Shown in pieces: positions 8,272 to 14,570 of a stretch of DNA of 14,621 bases. A program made the translations under genes and the position numbers. Within the stretch, counting starts at the first letter, position 1. Every line of letters starts with the position of its first letter. The notes under the pieces are model-generated. The model was not told where the DNA came from. It worked only from the letters and a program-made list of their open reading frames with translations, and searched no databases. The stretch covers positions 1-14,621 of the forward strand of contig JASHQT010000647.1 in NCBI GenBank assembly GCA_030039005.1, read 5' to 3'. The stretch comes from Bryobacteraceae bacterium. GTDB taxonomy: Bacteria > Acidobacteriota > Terriglobia > Bryobacterales > Bryobacteraceae.

Positions 8272-9153
8272 TTAGTGTCTCTGCTGCCGCGCGATCTCGC
8301 CGATCCAGACGGATTCCAGCCATTGGAGTCCGACCTGCCGCCGCCTGAGCTTCACGCGCGGCGTCTCCCTCAGCCACTCATCGATGCTGGTGTCGCTCTC
8401 CACGCGCCAGGAATGGGAACGGGCCAACTCTGTCATTTCTTGCGGAGTGAACGCCGAACGCAGCGGCTCACCGAACACAGCGAGCAATAGAGCGCGGGGC
8501 ACGCGTCCGTTGCGTTTTCGAAGATAGGTGAGCGCAATGCGGCTGCCGGCAGCGGACAACGCCGCAAACGCGCCCAGGTTCGCGTCCACAACGGCCGGCG
8601 CCAAATACATCGTGACGCCCTCCCACAGCCAGAAGGTCGATTTCATGCCATCGAAACCCGCGTTTTCCAGCAGCGGCGCGAGGCGATCGCGCTCGAAGTT
8701 CATGGGCACGTAACGGATGTCCACTGCTTTTGGCGTGATGAGGCGGGCCGCGAGCATCGACGCGCGCTCGCGCTTCCAGGCCTGGCTTGCGGGATGGTCC
8801 ACTTCGAACACGATCGTGTCCTTCAATGCCTCCAGCCGCCAGGCGCGGCTATCGAGGCCCGCGCCGAGAATCACCAGTTGTTCCGGCGCCGCGCCAGCCG
8901 CGATCGCCCGGTCCAGCATCACGGTGCGGAACTGATTGAATATACCCATCGCGCGATGCCAGAACGGGTAGGGTGATCGCCGGGCGCCGGTATCCACCAA
9001 CACCCGCGCGTGATTCACTTTTCTTTGCCACCGTTCGGGAAGAAATTCGACGGCCATCGGATCCGAAAACCCGGGCACAGACGGTGCAAGGGTTCCCAGC
9101 GCTCGATTGTAGGCGACAAATTCCGCCGTCCGGCTTCGCTCTCCGCGGCGCAT
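8272..9153 (-). CDS. SAM-dependent methyltransferase, TIGR00027/leucine carboxyl methyltransferase-like (PPM) family
   Basis: With the start at 9153 the protein is 293 residues and opens with SRTAEFVAYNRALG (residues 7-20), the usual N-terminus of this family. The SAM site is ILGAGLDSRAWRL (95-107), followed by the acidic strand end FEVDHP (116-121) and the WEGVTMYL motif (177-184). All are characteristic. Members methylate carboxyl or hydroxyl groups on mostly unknown targets, including polyketide-type products; the substrate here is unknown. A second in-frame ATG at 9234 would add 27 basic residues (MATSKVQRKIVNKDRR...) but leave only 9 bp to the divergent kinase ATG. I prefer 9153 because TACAAT sits six nt before it and homology begins there. 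It stands alone on this strand, tail to tail with the phosphorylase. Confidence 0.88.
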   Translation of the reverse strand: MRRGERSRTAEFVAYNRALGTLAPSVPGFSDPMAVEFLPERWQRKVNHARVLVDTGARRSPYPFWHRAMGIFNQFRTVMLDRAIAAGAAPEQLVILGAGLDSRAWRLEALKDTIVFEVDHPASQAWKRERASMLAARLITPKAVDIRYVPMNFERDRLAPLLENAGFDGMKSTFWLWEGVTMYLAPAVVDANLGAFAALSAAGSRIALTYLRKRNGRVPRALLLAVFGEPLRSAFTPQEMTELARSHSWRVESDTSIDEWLRETPRVKLRRRQVGLQWLESVWIGEIARQQRH

Positions 9154-9159
9154 CAGGAT

Positions 9160-9165
9160 ATTGTA
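9160..9165 (-). promoter_or_regulatory. -10 box TACAAT before the methyltransferase start
   Basis: Read on the - strand, TACAAT is followed by six bases (ATCCTG) and then the ATG at 9153. The same -10-to-ATG distance occurs before the sugar dehydrogenase, and almost the same before the hydrolase. It predicts a leaderless transcript and supports 9153 over 9234. No good -35 is seen at 17 bp. Confidence 0.45.
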
Positions 9166-9208
9166 CGCGGGCCACGGCCGCGAGGTTCGCCGATCTTTGT
9201 TTACGATC

Positions 9209-9237
9209 TTGCGTTGCACCTTCGAAGTTGCCATGAT
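9209..9237 (+). promoter_or_regulatory. Possible promoter of the Ser/Thr kinase (weak)
   Basis: TTGCGT (9209-9214), a 17-bp spacer and CATGAT (9232-9237) stand six nt before the ATG at 9244. Both boxes are poor matches. The position matches that of the other -10 boxes in the window, which is the main argument for it. Confidence 0.25.
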
Positions 9238-9243
9238 CGAGCT

Positions 9244-10395
9244 ATGGCTCCGGGCAACAAAACGGGGTTCGCGTGCGGCGATCGCATCGGCGATTATGAA
9301 GTCCTGGCGCCGCTCGGGGCGGGCGGCATGGGTTCGGTCTATCAGGTCCGTCATGTGATCTCGCAGCGCGTGGAAGCTCTGAAAATCATCCTTCCCAACG
9401 CCGCCGGTACGCCTGAAACGGCGGAGCGCTTTCTGCGCGAGATCCGTCTTCAGGCCAGCCTGGAGCATCCGCACATTGCGTCGCTACATAATGCCTTCCG
9501 CATCCACGATGACCTGGTGATGGTGATGGAATTCGTCGAGGGCGCAAGCCTGCGCGAAAGGTTGCGCGCGCCAGGAATCACGCTGGGCCAGGCGCTGGAA
9601 TACGCGGGGCAGGTGCTGGCGGCGCTCGAGTACGCGCACGGCCACGGCGTCGTCCACCGCGATATCAAGCCGTCCAACGTCATGATCGCGTCTCATGGCA
9701 TGGTAAAGCTGCTCGATTTCGGGCTTGCTGCGTCGTTGAATTCGAGCACGGCCGATCGGGACCTCACTATTACGCAGCCCGGCACGCTGCTGGGTTCGCC
9801 GCATTACATCTCACCCGAGCAGGCACGCGGCGAGCGCGCCGACGCGCGGTCCGACATATACTCGACGGGCGCCATGCTGTACGAAATGGTGACCGGCCAT
9901 ACACCGTTCGGGCGCTCTGGCGCATCCAGCGCCTACGCCGTGATCGCCGCGCACTTGCAGGAAACGCCGCAACCGCCGGCTGAATTGAATCCGCGAGTCT
10001 CGCCGGGATTGGATCGCGCAATTCTGAAGGCGCTGGCAAAGAATCCGGCCGACCGTTTCGCGAGCGCGGCGCAATTTCGCGCGGCGTTGCAGTCCGTGGA
10101 CACCGATGGCATCCGGTTGAACGAGACCGTCACCGTGGCTGTTACGCCGGCGACGGACAGTTCCACACCGAGCGCGGAGGACCTCGATCGCGTTACCAAA
10201 GAGCTGGCCACCTTCATCGGGCCGATCGCGCAGATCCTGGTGCGGCGCGCCGCGCCCGAAAGCCGCACCTTGAACGAGCTGTATCACAAGCTCGCGCAGG
10301 AAATCGGCTCGGCCGGCAAGCGCGAACAGTTCCTCGCCGGAATGCCGCCGGCGCGGCTCAGCCGTTCAGCAGCCGGAACGCCTTTTGCAGGCTGA
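9244..10395 (+). CDS. Serine/threonine protein kinase, cytosolic, with a conserved C-terminal tail domain
   Basis: The 383-residue protein has a Hanks-type kinase domain at about residues 17-282. Visible landmarks are the glycine loop GAGGMG (25-30), Lys47 in EALKII, HRDIKPSN with catalytic Asp140, DFG with Asp158, GSPHYISPEQ (184-193) and DARSDIYSTG. All catalytic residues are present. No membrane helix or PASTA, WD40 or TPR region follows. Instead a 58-residue domain (about 311-368) contains TFIGPIAQILVRRAA and TLNELYHKLAQEI, a helical tail I associate with acidobacterial and myxobacterial kinases; its function is unknown. ATG 9244 begins 14 residues before the domain; the frame is open to 9010 but that part is antisense to the methyltransferase. 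The 3' end overlaps the opposing haem sensor gene by 38 bp, so the last 12 residues lie inside that gene. Confidence 0.93.
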   Translation: MAPGNKTGFACGDRIGDYEVLAPLGAGGMGSVYQVRHVISQRVEALKIILPNAAGTPETAERFLREIRLQASLEHPHIASLHNAFRIHDDLVMVMEFVEGASLRERLRAPGITLGQALEYAGQVLAALEYAHGHGVVHRDIKPSNVMIASHGMVKLLDFGLAASLNSSTADRDLTITQPGTLLGSPHYISPEQARGERADARSDIYSTGAMLYEMVTGHTPFGRSGASSAYAVIAAHLQETPQPPAELNPRVSPGLDRAILKALAKNPADRFASAAQFRAALQSVDTDGIRLNETVTVAVTPATDSSTPSAEDLDRVTKELATFIGPIAQILVRRAAPESRTLNELYHKLAQEIGSAGKREQFLAGMPPARLSRSAAGTPFAG

Positions 10396-11233
10396 CGAAC
10401 ATCCGGTTGAACGACGCAGTCAGTCCGGCGATTTCGTCGCGGCCCTGTACCGGCAGCTCAGGAACCGCCATGTCGCCGGTGCTGATGCGATCGGCCATCC
10501 GCGAAAGCTGGCGCACGGGCCGGATCACCAACAGGACCATGGCGGCATCAATGGCCGCCAGCAATACCACCAGTCCCGCGGCCAAATACAGAATCAGCGT
10601 GCGGAACGCCGCGTTCGCGAGTTGGACCGGCACCGCCATGGGTACCGAAACAATTTGTGCCGCCACTGTTTCGTCCGGTTTCCACCCGAATCCGTTCACG
10701 CTGCCGTAGGTCTGAATGATCGCCGCAGGAGCTTCCGCGGGCTGGCTGTGACACTCCATGCAGGCCTGTTCGGTGGTGATGGGCCGTGCGATGTAAAGCA
10801 TGCGGCCGGTGGGCGTCTCGCGCTCCCCCACCAATTCCTTCTCGCTGGGGTGATTGCGGAAGTAATTGATCAAGTCCGCTTCCCAATCCACGGCGCGGTC
10901 GCGCAGGTTCGACGGATTGAGCGCGGCTTCTTTATAAGAATATTCTGGATACTGTTTGCGCAGATAGTCGAACGTGACCGTGGCGGCGTAAAAGGGGATG
11001 GTCTCGGGGAGAAAGCGCGTCTGGTGCTCAGGCAGTTTTTCGAGCAGCGGCGCGAGCTCGTTGGCCGTGTAAGCCCGCGTGGAGCGCGCGCTCTCGATCA
11101 TCAGCTCGGCCTGCTGGACGACTTGGCCGCGGGCATTCTGCGTCAGAAAGCGGCGCGCCGTGAACGCGATCAGCACCGAACCCGCGCCGAATAACGCGAT
11201 CAAGATGAGATTGAATTTGGTGAGCAGCTTCAT
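10358..11233 (-). CDS. Membrane haem-c sensor: Tll0287-like (DUF3365) domain plus HAMP, no output domain
   Basis: The 291-residue protein has an N-terminal membrane helix (about 4-27), a periplasmic region (about 28-208), a second helix (about 211-237) and a HAMP domain (238-289) starting at RPVRQLSRMADRI. The periplasmic part ends in QACMECH, a CxxCH haem-c attachment site (Cys158, Cys161, His162), preceded by GRMLYIARPI, as in the Tll0287-like/DUF3365 family. That PAS-like fold binds haem and is thought to sense redox state or small ligands. The protein stops just after HAMP, with no kinase, cyclase or methyl-accepting domain, so a partner is needed to pass on a signal. The convergent overlapping kinase is one candidate (inference). 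The ATG at 11233 lies nine nt after a TATACT box. Confidence 0.88.
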   Translation of the reverse strand: MKLLTKFNLILIALFGAGSVLIAFTARRFLTQNARGQVVQQAELMIESARSTRAYTANELAPLLEKLPEHQTRFLPETIPFYAATVTFDYLRKQYPEYSYKEAALNPSNLRDRAVDWEADLINYFRNHPSEKELVGERETPTGRMLYIARPITTEQACMECHSQPAEAPAAIIQTYGSVNGFGWKPDETVAAQIVSVPMAVPVQLANAAFRTLILYLAAGLVVLLAAIDAAMVLLVIRPVRQLSRMADRISTGDMAVPELPVQGRDEIAGLTASFNRMFVSLQKAFRLLNG

Positions 11234-11242
11234 CCCGCAGAG

Positions 11243-11248
11243 AGTATA
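11243..11248 (-). promoter_or_regulatory. -10 box TATACT for the haem sensor
   Basis: On the - strand TATACT is followed by nine bases (CTCTGCGGG) and the ATG at 11233, predicting a 5' leader of only 1-3 nt. No clear -35 is visible. It shares a 56-bp gap with the promoter of the divergent membrane protein. Confidence 0.45.
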
Positions 11249-11274
11249 GCGCAGGTGCGCTAAAATCGACGCGA

Positions 11275-11280
11275 TAAAAT
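11275..11280 (+). promoter_or_regulatory. -10 box TAAAAT for the membrane protein
   Basis: TAAAAT (11275-11280) ends nine nt before the ATG at 11290, mirroring the spacing on the opposite strand. A second TAAAAT at 11261-11266 would give a leader of about 17 nt and is an equally good sequence match, so the choice is open. Confidence 0.35.
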
Positions 11281-11289
11281 AAAGATGGC

Positions 11290-11892
11290 ATGGCTCCGCG
11301 CTGGTCCCGAATCTCAGCTTTTTTGGCGGGTTGCCTGATCCTCGGCAGCCTGTTTATGATCTTCGTCGCAACGCAGAACTTCGGCACGGTGGATCGGGTG
11401 CTGGCGGCCCCGCCGGAACAGGCCGCGCAAATGCTTCAAACGCTCGGCCCCGAAAATGCCCGGCTGCTTCTGCGTTACCTCGCGGGCGAGGAGAACCGGC
11501 TGTTCTTCACCAGTTGGGAGCTCGCGCAAATCGTGCTCGGCGCGCTGCTGACCGCGGCGCTGTTGCTGGCCATGAAAAGCCGGCTGATGGCAGGATTATC
11601 GGGCGCGGCGTTGATCGTCGTTTTATTCCAGCATTTTCGCGTGACGCCGGAGATGATCGCGACCGGCCGGCTGATCGATTTCGGCTCGGGCATCGGCTCG
11701 GCCGCTTACAACCAGTTTTGGCGGCTGCATGGATTGTACGGCGTGCTGGAAATCGCGAAGCTCGCGCTCTGGATCGCGACCGCTGCCATTCTGCTGTTCA
11801 GCCCCCGCCAAGACCACGCGGCCTGTGGAAGTGGAATCGCTGGAGGGTCCGTCGGTCGAGTCCAGCTTCGCCGAGCCGTAGCTCATTCCTGA
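11290..11892 (+). CDS. Uncharacterised four-helix membrane protein, tail probably frameshifted
   Basis: The 200-residue product has predicted membrane helices near residues 8-28, 73-95, 98-116 and 146-170. Between helices 1 and 2 lies a soluble loop (VDRVLAAPPEQAAQML...LLRYLAGEENR). RVTPEMIATGRLIDF and FWRLHGLYGVLEIAK flank the last loop. It looks like a conserved acidobacterial family with some resemblance to DUF4149 proteins, but I cannot name it. The last 28 residues (from RQDHAACG) look out of frame. Dropping one C from CCCCC at 11802-11806 gives the hydrophilic tail AKTTRPVEVESLEGPSVESS... ending at TAG 11879-11881. The shifted tail has G/C at 20 of 24 third positions, against 14 of 28 in the present frame. 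It would also remove the 10-bp overlap with the next gene. Confidence 0.75.
   Translation: MAPRWSRISAFLAGCLILGSLFMIFVATQNFGTVDRVLAAPPEQAAQMLQTLGPENARLLLRYLAGEENRLFFTSWELAQIVLGALLTAALLLAMKSRLMAGLSGAALIVVLFQHFRVTPEMIATGRLIDFGSGIGSAAYNQFWRLHGLYGVLEIAKLALWIATAAILLFSPRQDHAACGSGIAGGSVGRVQLRRAVAHS
11802..11806 (+). other. C5 run, likely site of a +1 frameshift
   Basis: Five Cs between CTGTTCAG and GCCAAG. Reading four Cs restores a tail with normal codon use that ends one nt before the opposing stop codon. It could be an assembly or sequencing error, or a real frameshift. Confidence 0.6.
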
Positions 11893-12539
11893 TCGCGACA
11901 AACGTCGTCCATGATTTCGGCGTCCAGCTTCTGGAAATAGCGCGTGTAGGTGTAGGGTTTCGCCAGCGCCTTCGGATCCTCGGCCGTCATTTTATATTCG
12001 AGATAGCGGCCGCCGGGAACCGGACGAATCCGCTCCACCAGGTGCAGAGCGTCGCTGTGTTGAGCGCCCTTGCCATTCAACCACGTTTCATCGTTGAATC
12101 CCACGGTGTCCACGACCAAAACGTTGCCTTCCCAGCGACCGACTGAGTCCCCCAGCCAGGTGGGCTCCAGCTTTTCCGGATGGCCGCGCTTCATATAGAT
12201 CGTCCGCATCATGCCGTGCGAGAGATCCTCGAACAACATCACGATCCTCGACGCCGCGGGCGCGAGCTCGATCTTCACCCCGTCCACAGCCATCATCCGA
12301 AACGGACCCACGGGCTGGCACATCTTCCACGGGTCGTTGTTTGGTGACCCTTTGGCTGGCGATTCGAGAGCCGCCGTGGGCGCAAGTTGGATGGCGTCCG
12401 GCGATCCCGCATTTTTCAGTCCTCCGGGCAGCGTGACGCCGTTCGCGATGGCTTGATAGACGCCCTGTAGATCGGGCGGGGCGAACAGCGGCGCGCCCAG
12501 AAGCGCAATTCCGAAAAACGTAGCGATCAGCGGCTTCAC
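11883..12539 (-). CDS. Secreted protein of uncharacterised 'GRWxGxxLxVDTVGFND' family, paralogue 2
   Basis: The 218-residue protein starts at a GTG (12539); no in-frame ATG is available nearby. It begins with a signal peptide (MKPLIATFFGIALLGAPLFA). The conserved core runs from MCQPVGPFR (73-81) through RTIYMKRGHP, SVGRWEGNVLVVDTVGFND (132-150) and HLVERIR to TRYFQKLDAEIMDDVC near the end. Only two cysteines occur in the mature chain, Cys74 and Cys214. The upstream neighbour is a clear paralogue sharing all of these blocks. The family is common in Acidobacteriota as 'hypothetical protein'; no function is known to me. The start lies 10 nt after the paralogue's stop, so the two should be translated from one mRNA. 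Its stop is at or within 10 bp of the convergent membrane protein stop. Confidence 0.82.
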   Translation of the reverse strand: MKPLIATFFGIALLGAPLFAPPDLQGVYQAIANGVTLPGGLKNAGSPDAIQLAPTAALESPAKGSPNNDPWKMCQPVGPFRMMAVDGVKIELAPAASRIVMLFEDLSHGMMRTIYMKRGHPEKLEPTWLGDSVGRWEGNVLVVDTVGFNDETWLNGKGAQHSDALHLVERIRPVPGGRYLEYKMTAEDPKALAKPYTYTRYFQKLDAEIMDDVCRDQE

Positions 12540-12549
12540 TTCAAGTCTC

Positions 12550-13314
12550 TCATTTGACCTCGTGCGAGCGGTCGAGCTCTTTCTTCAGAGCTTCGTTGCG
12601 GTAGTGCTTCCAGGTCACCGGATCCTCGTTGCAGACATCCTCGGGCATCTCCGCGCCATCCGGCTGCTTCTTGTAATAGCGGTTGTATTGGTAGGCGGAG
12701 GTGAGCGCATGCCTGTCCTCCACCGTGATGTTGATTTCCAAAAATACCGAAGCGCCGCCCGGCGCCTTCACTTGCCGCATGCGCTCGATCAGGTGCGCCT
12801 CCTCGGTGTGCGGCTCCATTCCGCCGAACAGCCAGGATTTGTCGTTGAACCCCACCGTATCTACCAGCAGCGTGTCGCCATCCCAGCGGCCAATGGAATG
12901 GCCGTTCCAACTCGGGGTCGGGTCCGTGGGATGCGCGCGATCCAGATAGATGCGCCGAACACCCGCGGTGTTGACTTCCTGGAACGCCATGATGATTCGC
13001 CCGCGCTCCTGAACCCATACGAAGCGGCCCGCCATGCTCGGGTAGCGGAAGATTCCATCCGGCAGGCAGACCTGGCCGGTATCGTCGGCGATTCCATCGG
13101 TGGCTTCCATGCGCGCCTTGGCCCAGGGCTGGAGATGCGCGACGATCAGCTTGTTCAATTGCTCCCCGGGAAAGTCCTGCTTATAGCCGATGCCCGCGAG
13201 GTCGCGGCCGCTCGCGAGAGTATAGTAGCCGTTCCAATCGGGAGGCTGTGCCAGCGCGCATGCAGCCCCGAACACAAGCAACACTCCGATCGCGCGGAAC
13301 ACCCCGGTTTTCAT
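12550..13314 (-). CDS. Secreted protein of uncharacterised 'GRWxGxxLxVDTVGFND' family, paralogue 1
   Basis: From ATG 13314 the protein is 254 residues with a good signal peptide (MKTGVFRAIGVLLVFGAACALA, cleavage after Ala22 before QPPDW). Conserved blocks are VCLPDGIFR (82-90), RRIYLDRAHP, SIGRWDGDTLLVDTVGFND (140-158), HLIERMR and NRYYKKQP, ending in AEMPEDVC. The mature chain has only Cys83 and Cys228, matching the two in paralogue 2, so an intramolecular disulfide is likely. The C-terminal extension (231-254) is charged. An earlier in-frame ATG at 13356 overlaps the dehydrogenase stop as ATGA and would add 14 residues ahead of the signal peptide. I prefer 13314 because it gives a normal n-region and a TATACT box lies just upstream, but coupling from 13356 is possible. 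Function unknown. Confidence 0.82.
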   Translation of the reverse strand: MKTGVFRAIGVLLVFGAACALAQPPDWNGYYTLASGRDLAGIGYKQDFPGEQLNKLIVAHLQPWAKARMEATDGIADDTGQVCLPDGIFRYPSMAGRFVWVQERGRIIMAFQEVNTAGVRRIYLDRAHPTDPTPSWNGHSIGRWDGDTLLVDTVGFNDKSWLFGGMEPHTEEAHLIERMRQVKAPGGASVFLEINITVEDRHALTSAYQYNRYYKKQPDGAEMPEDVCNEDPVTWKHYRNEALKKELDRSHEVK

Positions 13315-13326
13315 GGGCTGCTGGCC

Positions 13327-13332
13327 AGTATA
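13327..13332 (-). promoter_or_regulatory. -10 box TATACT upstream of paralogue 1
   Basis: On the - strand TATACT is followed by 12 bases and the ATG at 13314, predicting a leader of about 4-6 nt. It would let the paralogue pair be transcribed apart from the dehydrogenase gene. It lies inside the longer alternative reading frame from 13356. The -35 region (TGAGTC at 13355-13350) is weak. Confidence 0.4.
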
Positions 13333-13352
13333 CACCCGCGCACGCGATGGAC

Positions 13353-14564
13353 TCATGGCGCCGGCTCAATCCGCAGGAGCGCGCCGTCATCCTCGTCAGT
13401 CAACAAATAAAGGTAGCCATCGCGGCCCTGCCGCACCTCGCGGATCCGCTGCCTCAACACGCCCAGCATGGACTCGCGCCGCATTTCCTCGGTCCGTGCG
13501 TTGAATACGATGCGCTCCAGGTGACCGGTGCCGGGAATCTCGCCCGTGCGCAGGGAACCGACGAAAACGTTGCCCTTCCAGTTCGGAAATCGATCGCCGG
13601 TGTAAACCGTCATGCCCGCTACGGCGATGGAGGGAATCCACACGACAATGGGATTTTCCATGCCTTCCCGCGTGGGGTTCTCTGAAATGCGGGGGCCTGC
13701 GTAGTCCCGCCCGAAGCTGACGACAGGCCAGCCGTAATTCCGGCCGGGCAGAATGACATTAATCTCGTCGCCGCCATTGGGCCCATTTTCGTTGTTCCAG
13801 ATGACGCCGCTCTCCGGATGGACGATAAGACCCAAAGAATTGCGGTGCCCCAGAGTATAGATCTCGGGCCGGTATCCGGCGCGCCCGATGAACGGATTGT
13901 CCGGAGGCACCGAACCGTCATCGCGCACCCGTAGAATCTTGCCTCGCAGGCTGCCCGGCTCCTGCGCCACCCACCCTACGTTACCGCCGGTCGACATGTA
14001 GAGCATCCCGTCACGGCCAAAAACAATGCGTGCGTTCAGCCCGCCAGTTCCTTCATAAGCGTCCGTCACCACGATGCTGCGCACATCGGTGAGAGCACCG
14101 CCTTCCAATCGGCCGCGCGCGACGGTGGGTGCGCCTTTGCCGTTCTCGACCGGCTTATCGTAGGTGAAGTAAACCAGGTGATTCTCAGCGAAGCGGGGAT
14201 GCAAAGCGATATCCATCAGGCCGCCGTTGCCCTTGGTGAATGGTTCCGGGACGCCGCTGATCGGCTTCGGGTCCAGCACCCCATTGCGCACGACGCGAAT
14301 TCTGCCGGGACGCTCGGTGATGAGCATGCTCCCATCCGGGAGAAATGCGAGCGCCCACGGGTGCACCAGTCCCTTGGTGACGACGCTGACCTGAATCTTG
14401 TGCTGCTCCGCGGTGTCAAACACGAACGGACCGGGGCCTAACGGTGGAACCGGAACTCCGATCTCCGGCTGCTGCGCGTGGCCTGAGAAGGGCAGCACAA
14501 GAAACAGCACTACGGAGCAAAACGCGACGTTTCGGAAAGAGGCGTGGGGCGTCCAGTAGACCAT
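13353..14564 (-). CDS. Secreted PQQ-dependent sugar dehydrogenase-like beta-propeller protein (glucose/sorbosone dehydrogenase family)
   Basis: The 403-residue protein has a signal peptide (about 1-30, ending FSGHA before QQPEIG). A six-bladed propeller of the soluble aldose/sorbosone dehydrogenase family follows. Matching segments are GLVHPWALAFLPDGSMLITERPGRI (from residue 65), GGLMDIALHP, RIVFGRDGMLYMSTGG, GSLRGKILRV, YTLGHRNSLGL (Arg241, Asn242), NGPNGGDEIN and GRNYGWP. In classic members a catalytic His lies four residues before the Arg of the R(I/L)VFG segment; here that position is Gly175 (TGGLNARI). Activity as a PQQ oxidoreductase is therefore uncertain. The likely role is periplasmic sugar oxidation or a related binding function. 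It is first of a - strand cluster with the two paralogues. Start 14564 gives the signal peptide and lies six nt after TACACT. Confidence 0.88.
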   Translation of the reverse strand: MVYWTPHASFRNVAFCSVVLFLVLPFSGHAQQPEIGVPVPPLGPGPFVFDTAEQHKIQVSVVTKGLVHPWALAFLPDGSMLITERPGRIRVVRNGVLDPKPISGVPEPFTKGNGGLMDIALHPRFAENHLVYFTYDKPVENGKGAPTVARGRLEGGALTDVRSIVVTDAYEGTGGLNARIVFGRDGMLYMSTGGNVGWVAQEPGSLRGKILRVRDDGSVPPDNPFIGRAGYRPEIYTLGHRNSLGLIVHPESGVIWNNENGPNGGDEINVILPGRNYGWPVVSFGRDYAGPRISENPTREGMENPIVVWIPSIAVAGMTVYTGDRFPNWKGNVFVGSLRTGEIPGTGHLERIVFNARTEEMRRESMLGVLRQRIREVRQGRDGYLYLLTDEDDGALLRIEPAP

Positions 14565-14570
14565 CGCATC

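Noticed and set aside
9010..9243. N-terminal extension of the kinase frame
   Set aside because: It lies antisense to the methyltransferase, and the kinase glycine loop starts only about 24 residues after ATG 9244, as expected.
12562..13410. + strand open frame (282 codons) opposite paralogue 1
   Set aside because: No motif or start signal; the - strand frame is supported by a conserved paralogue next door.
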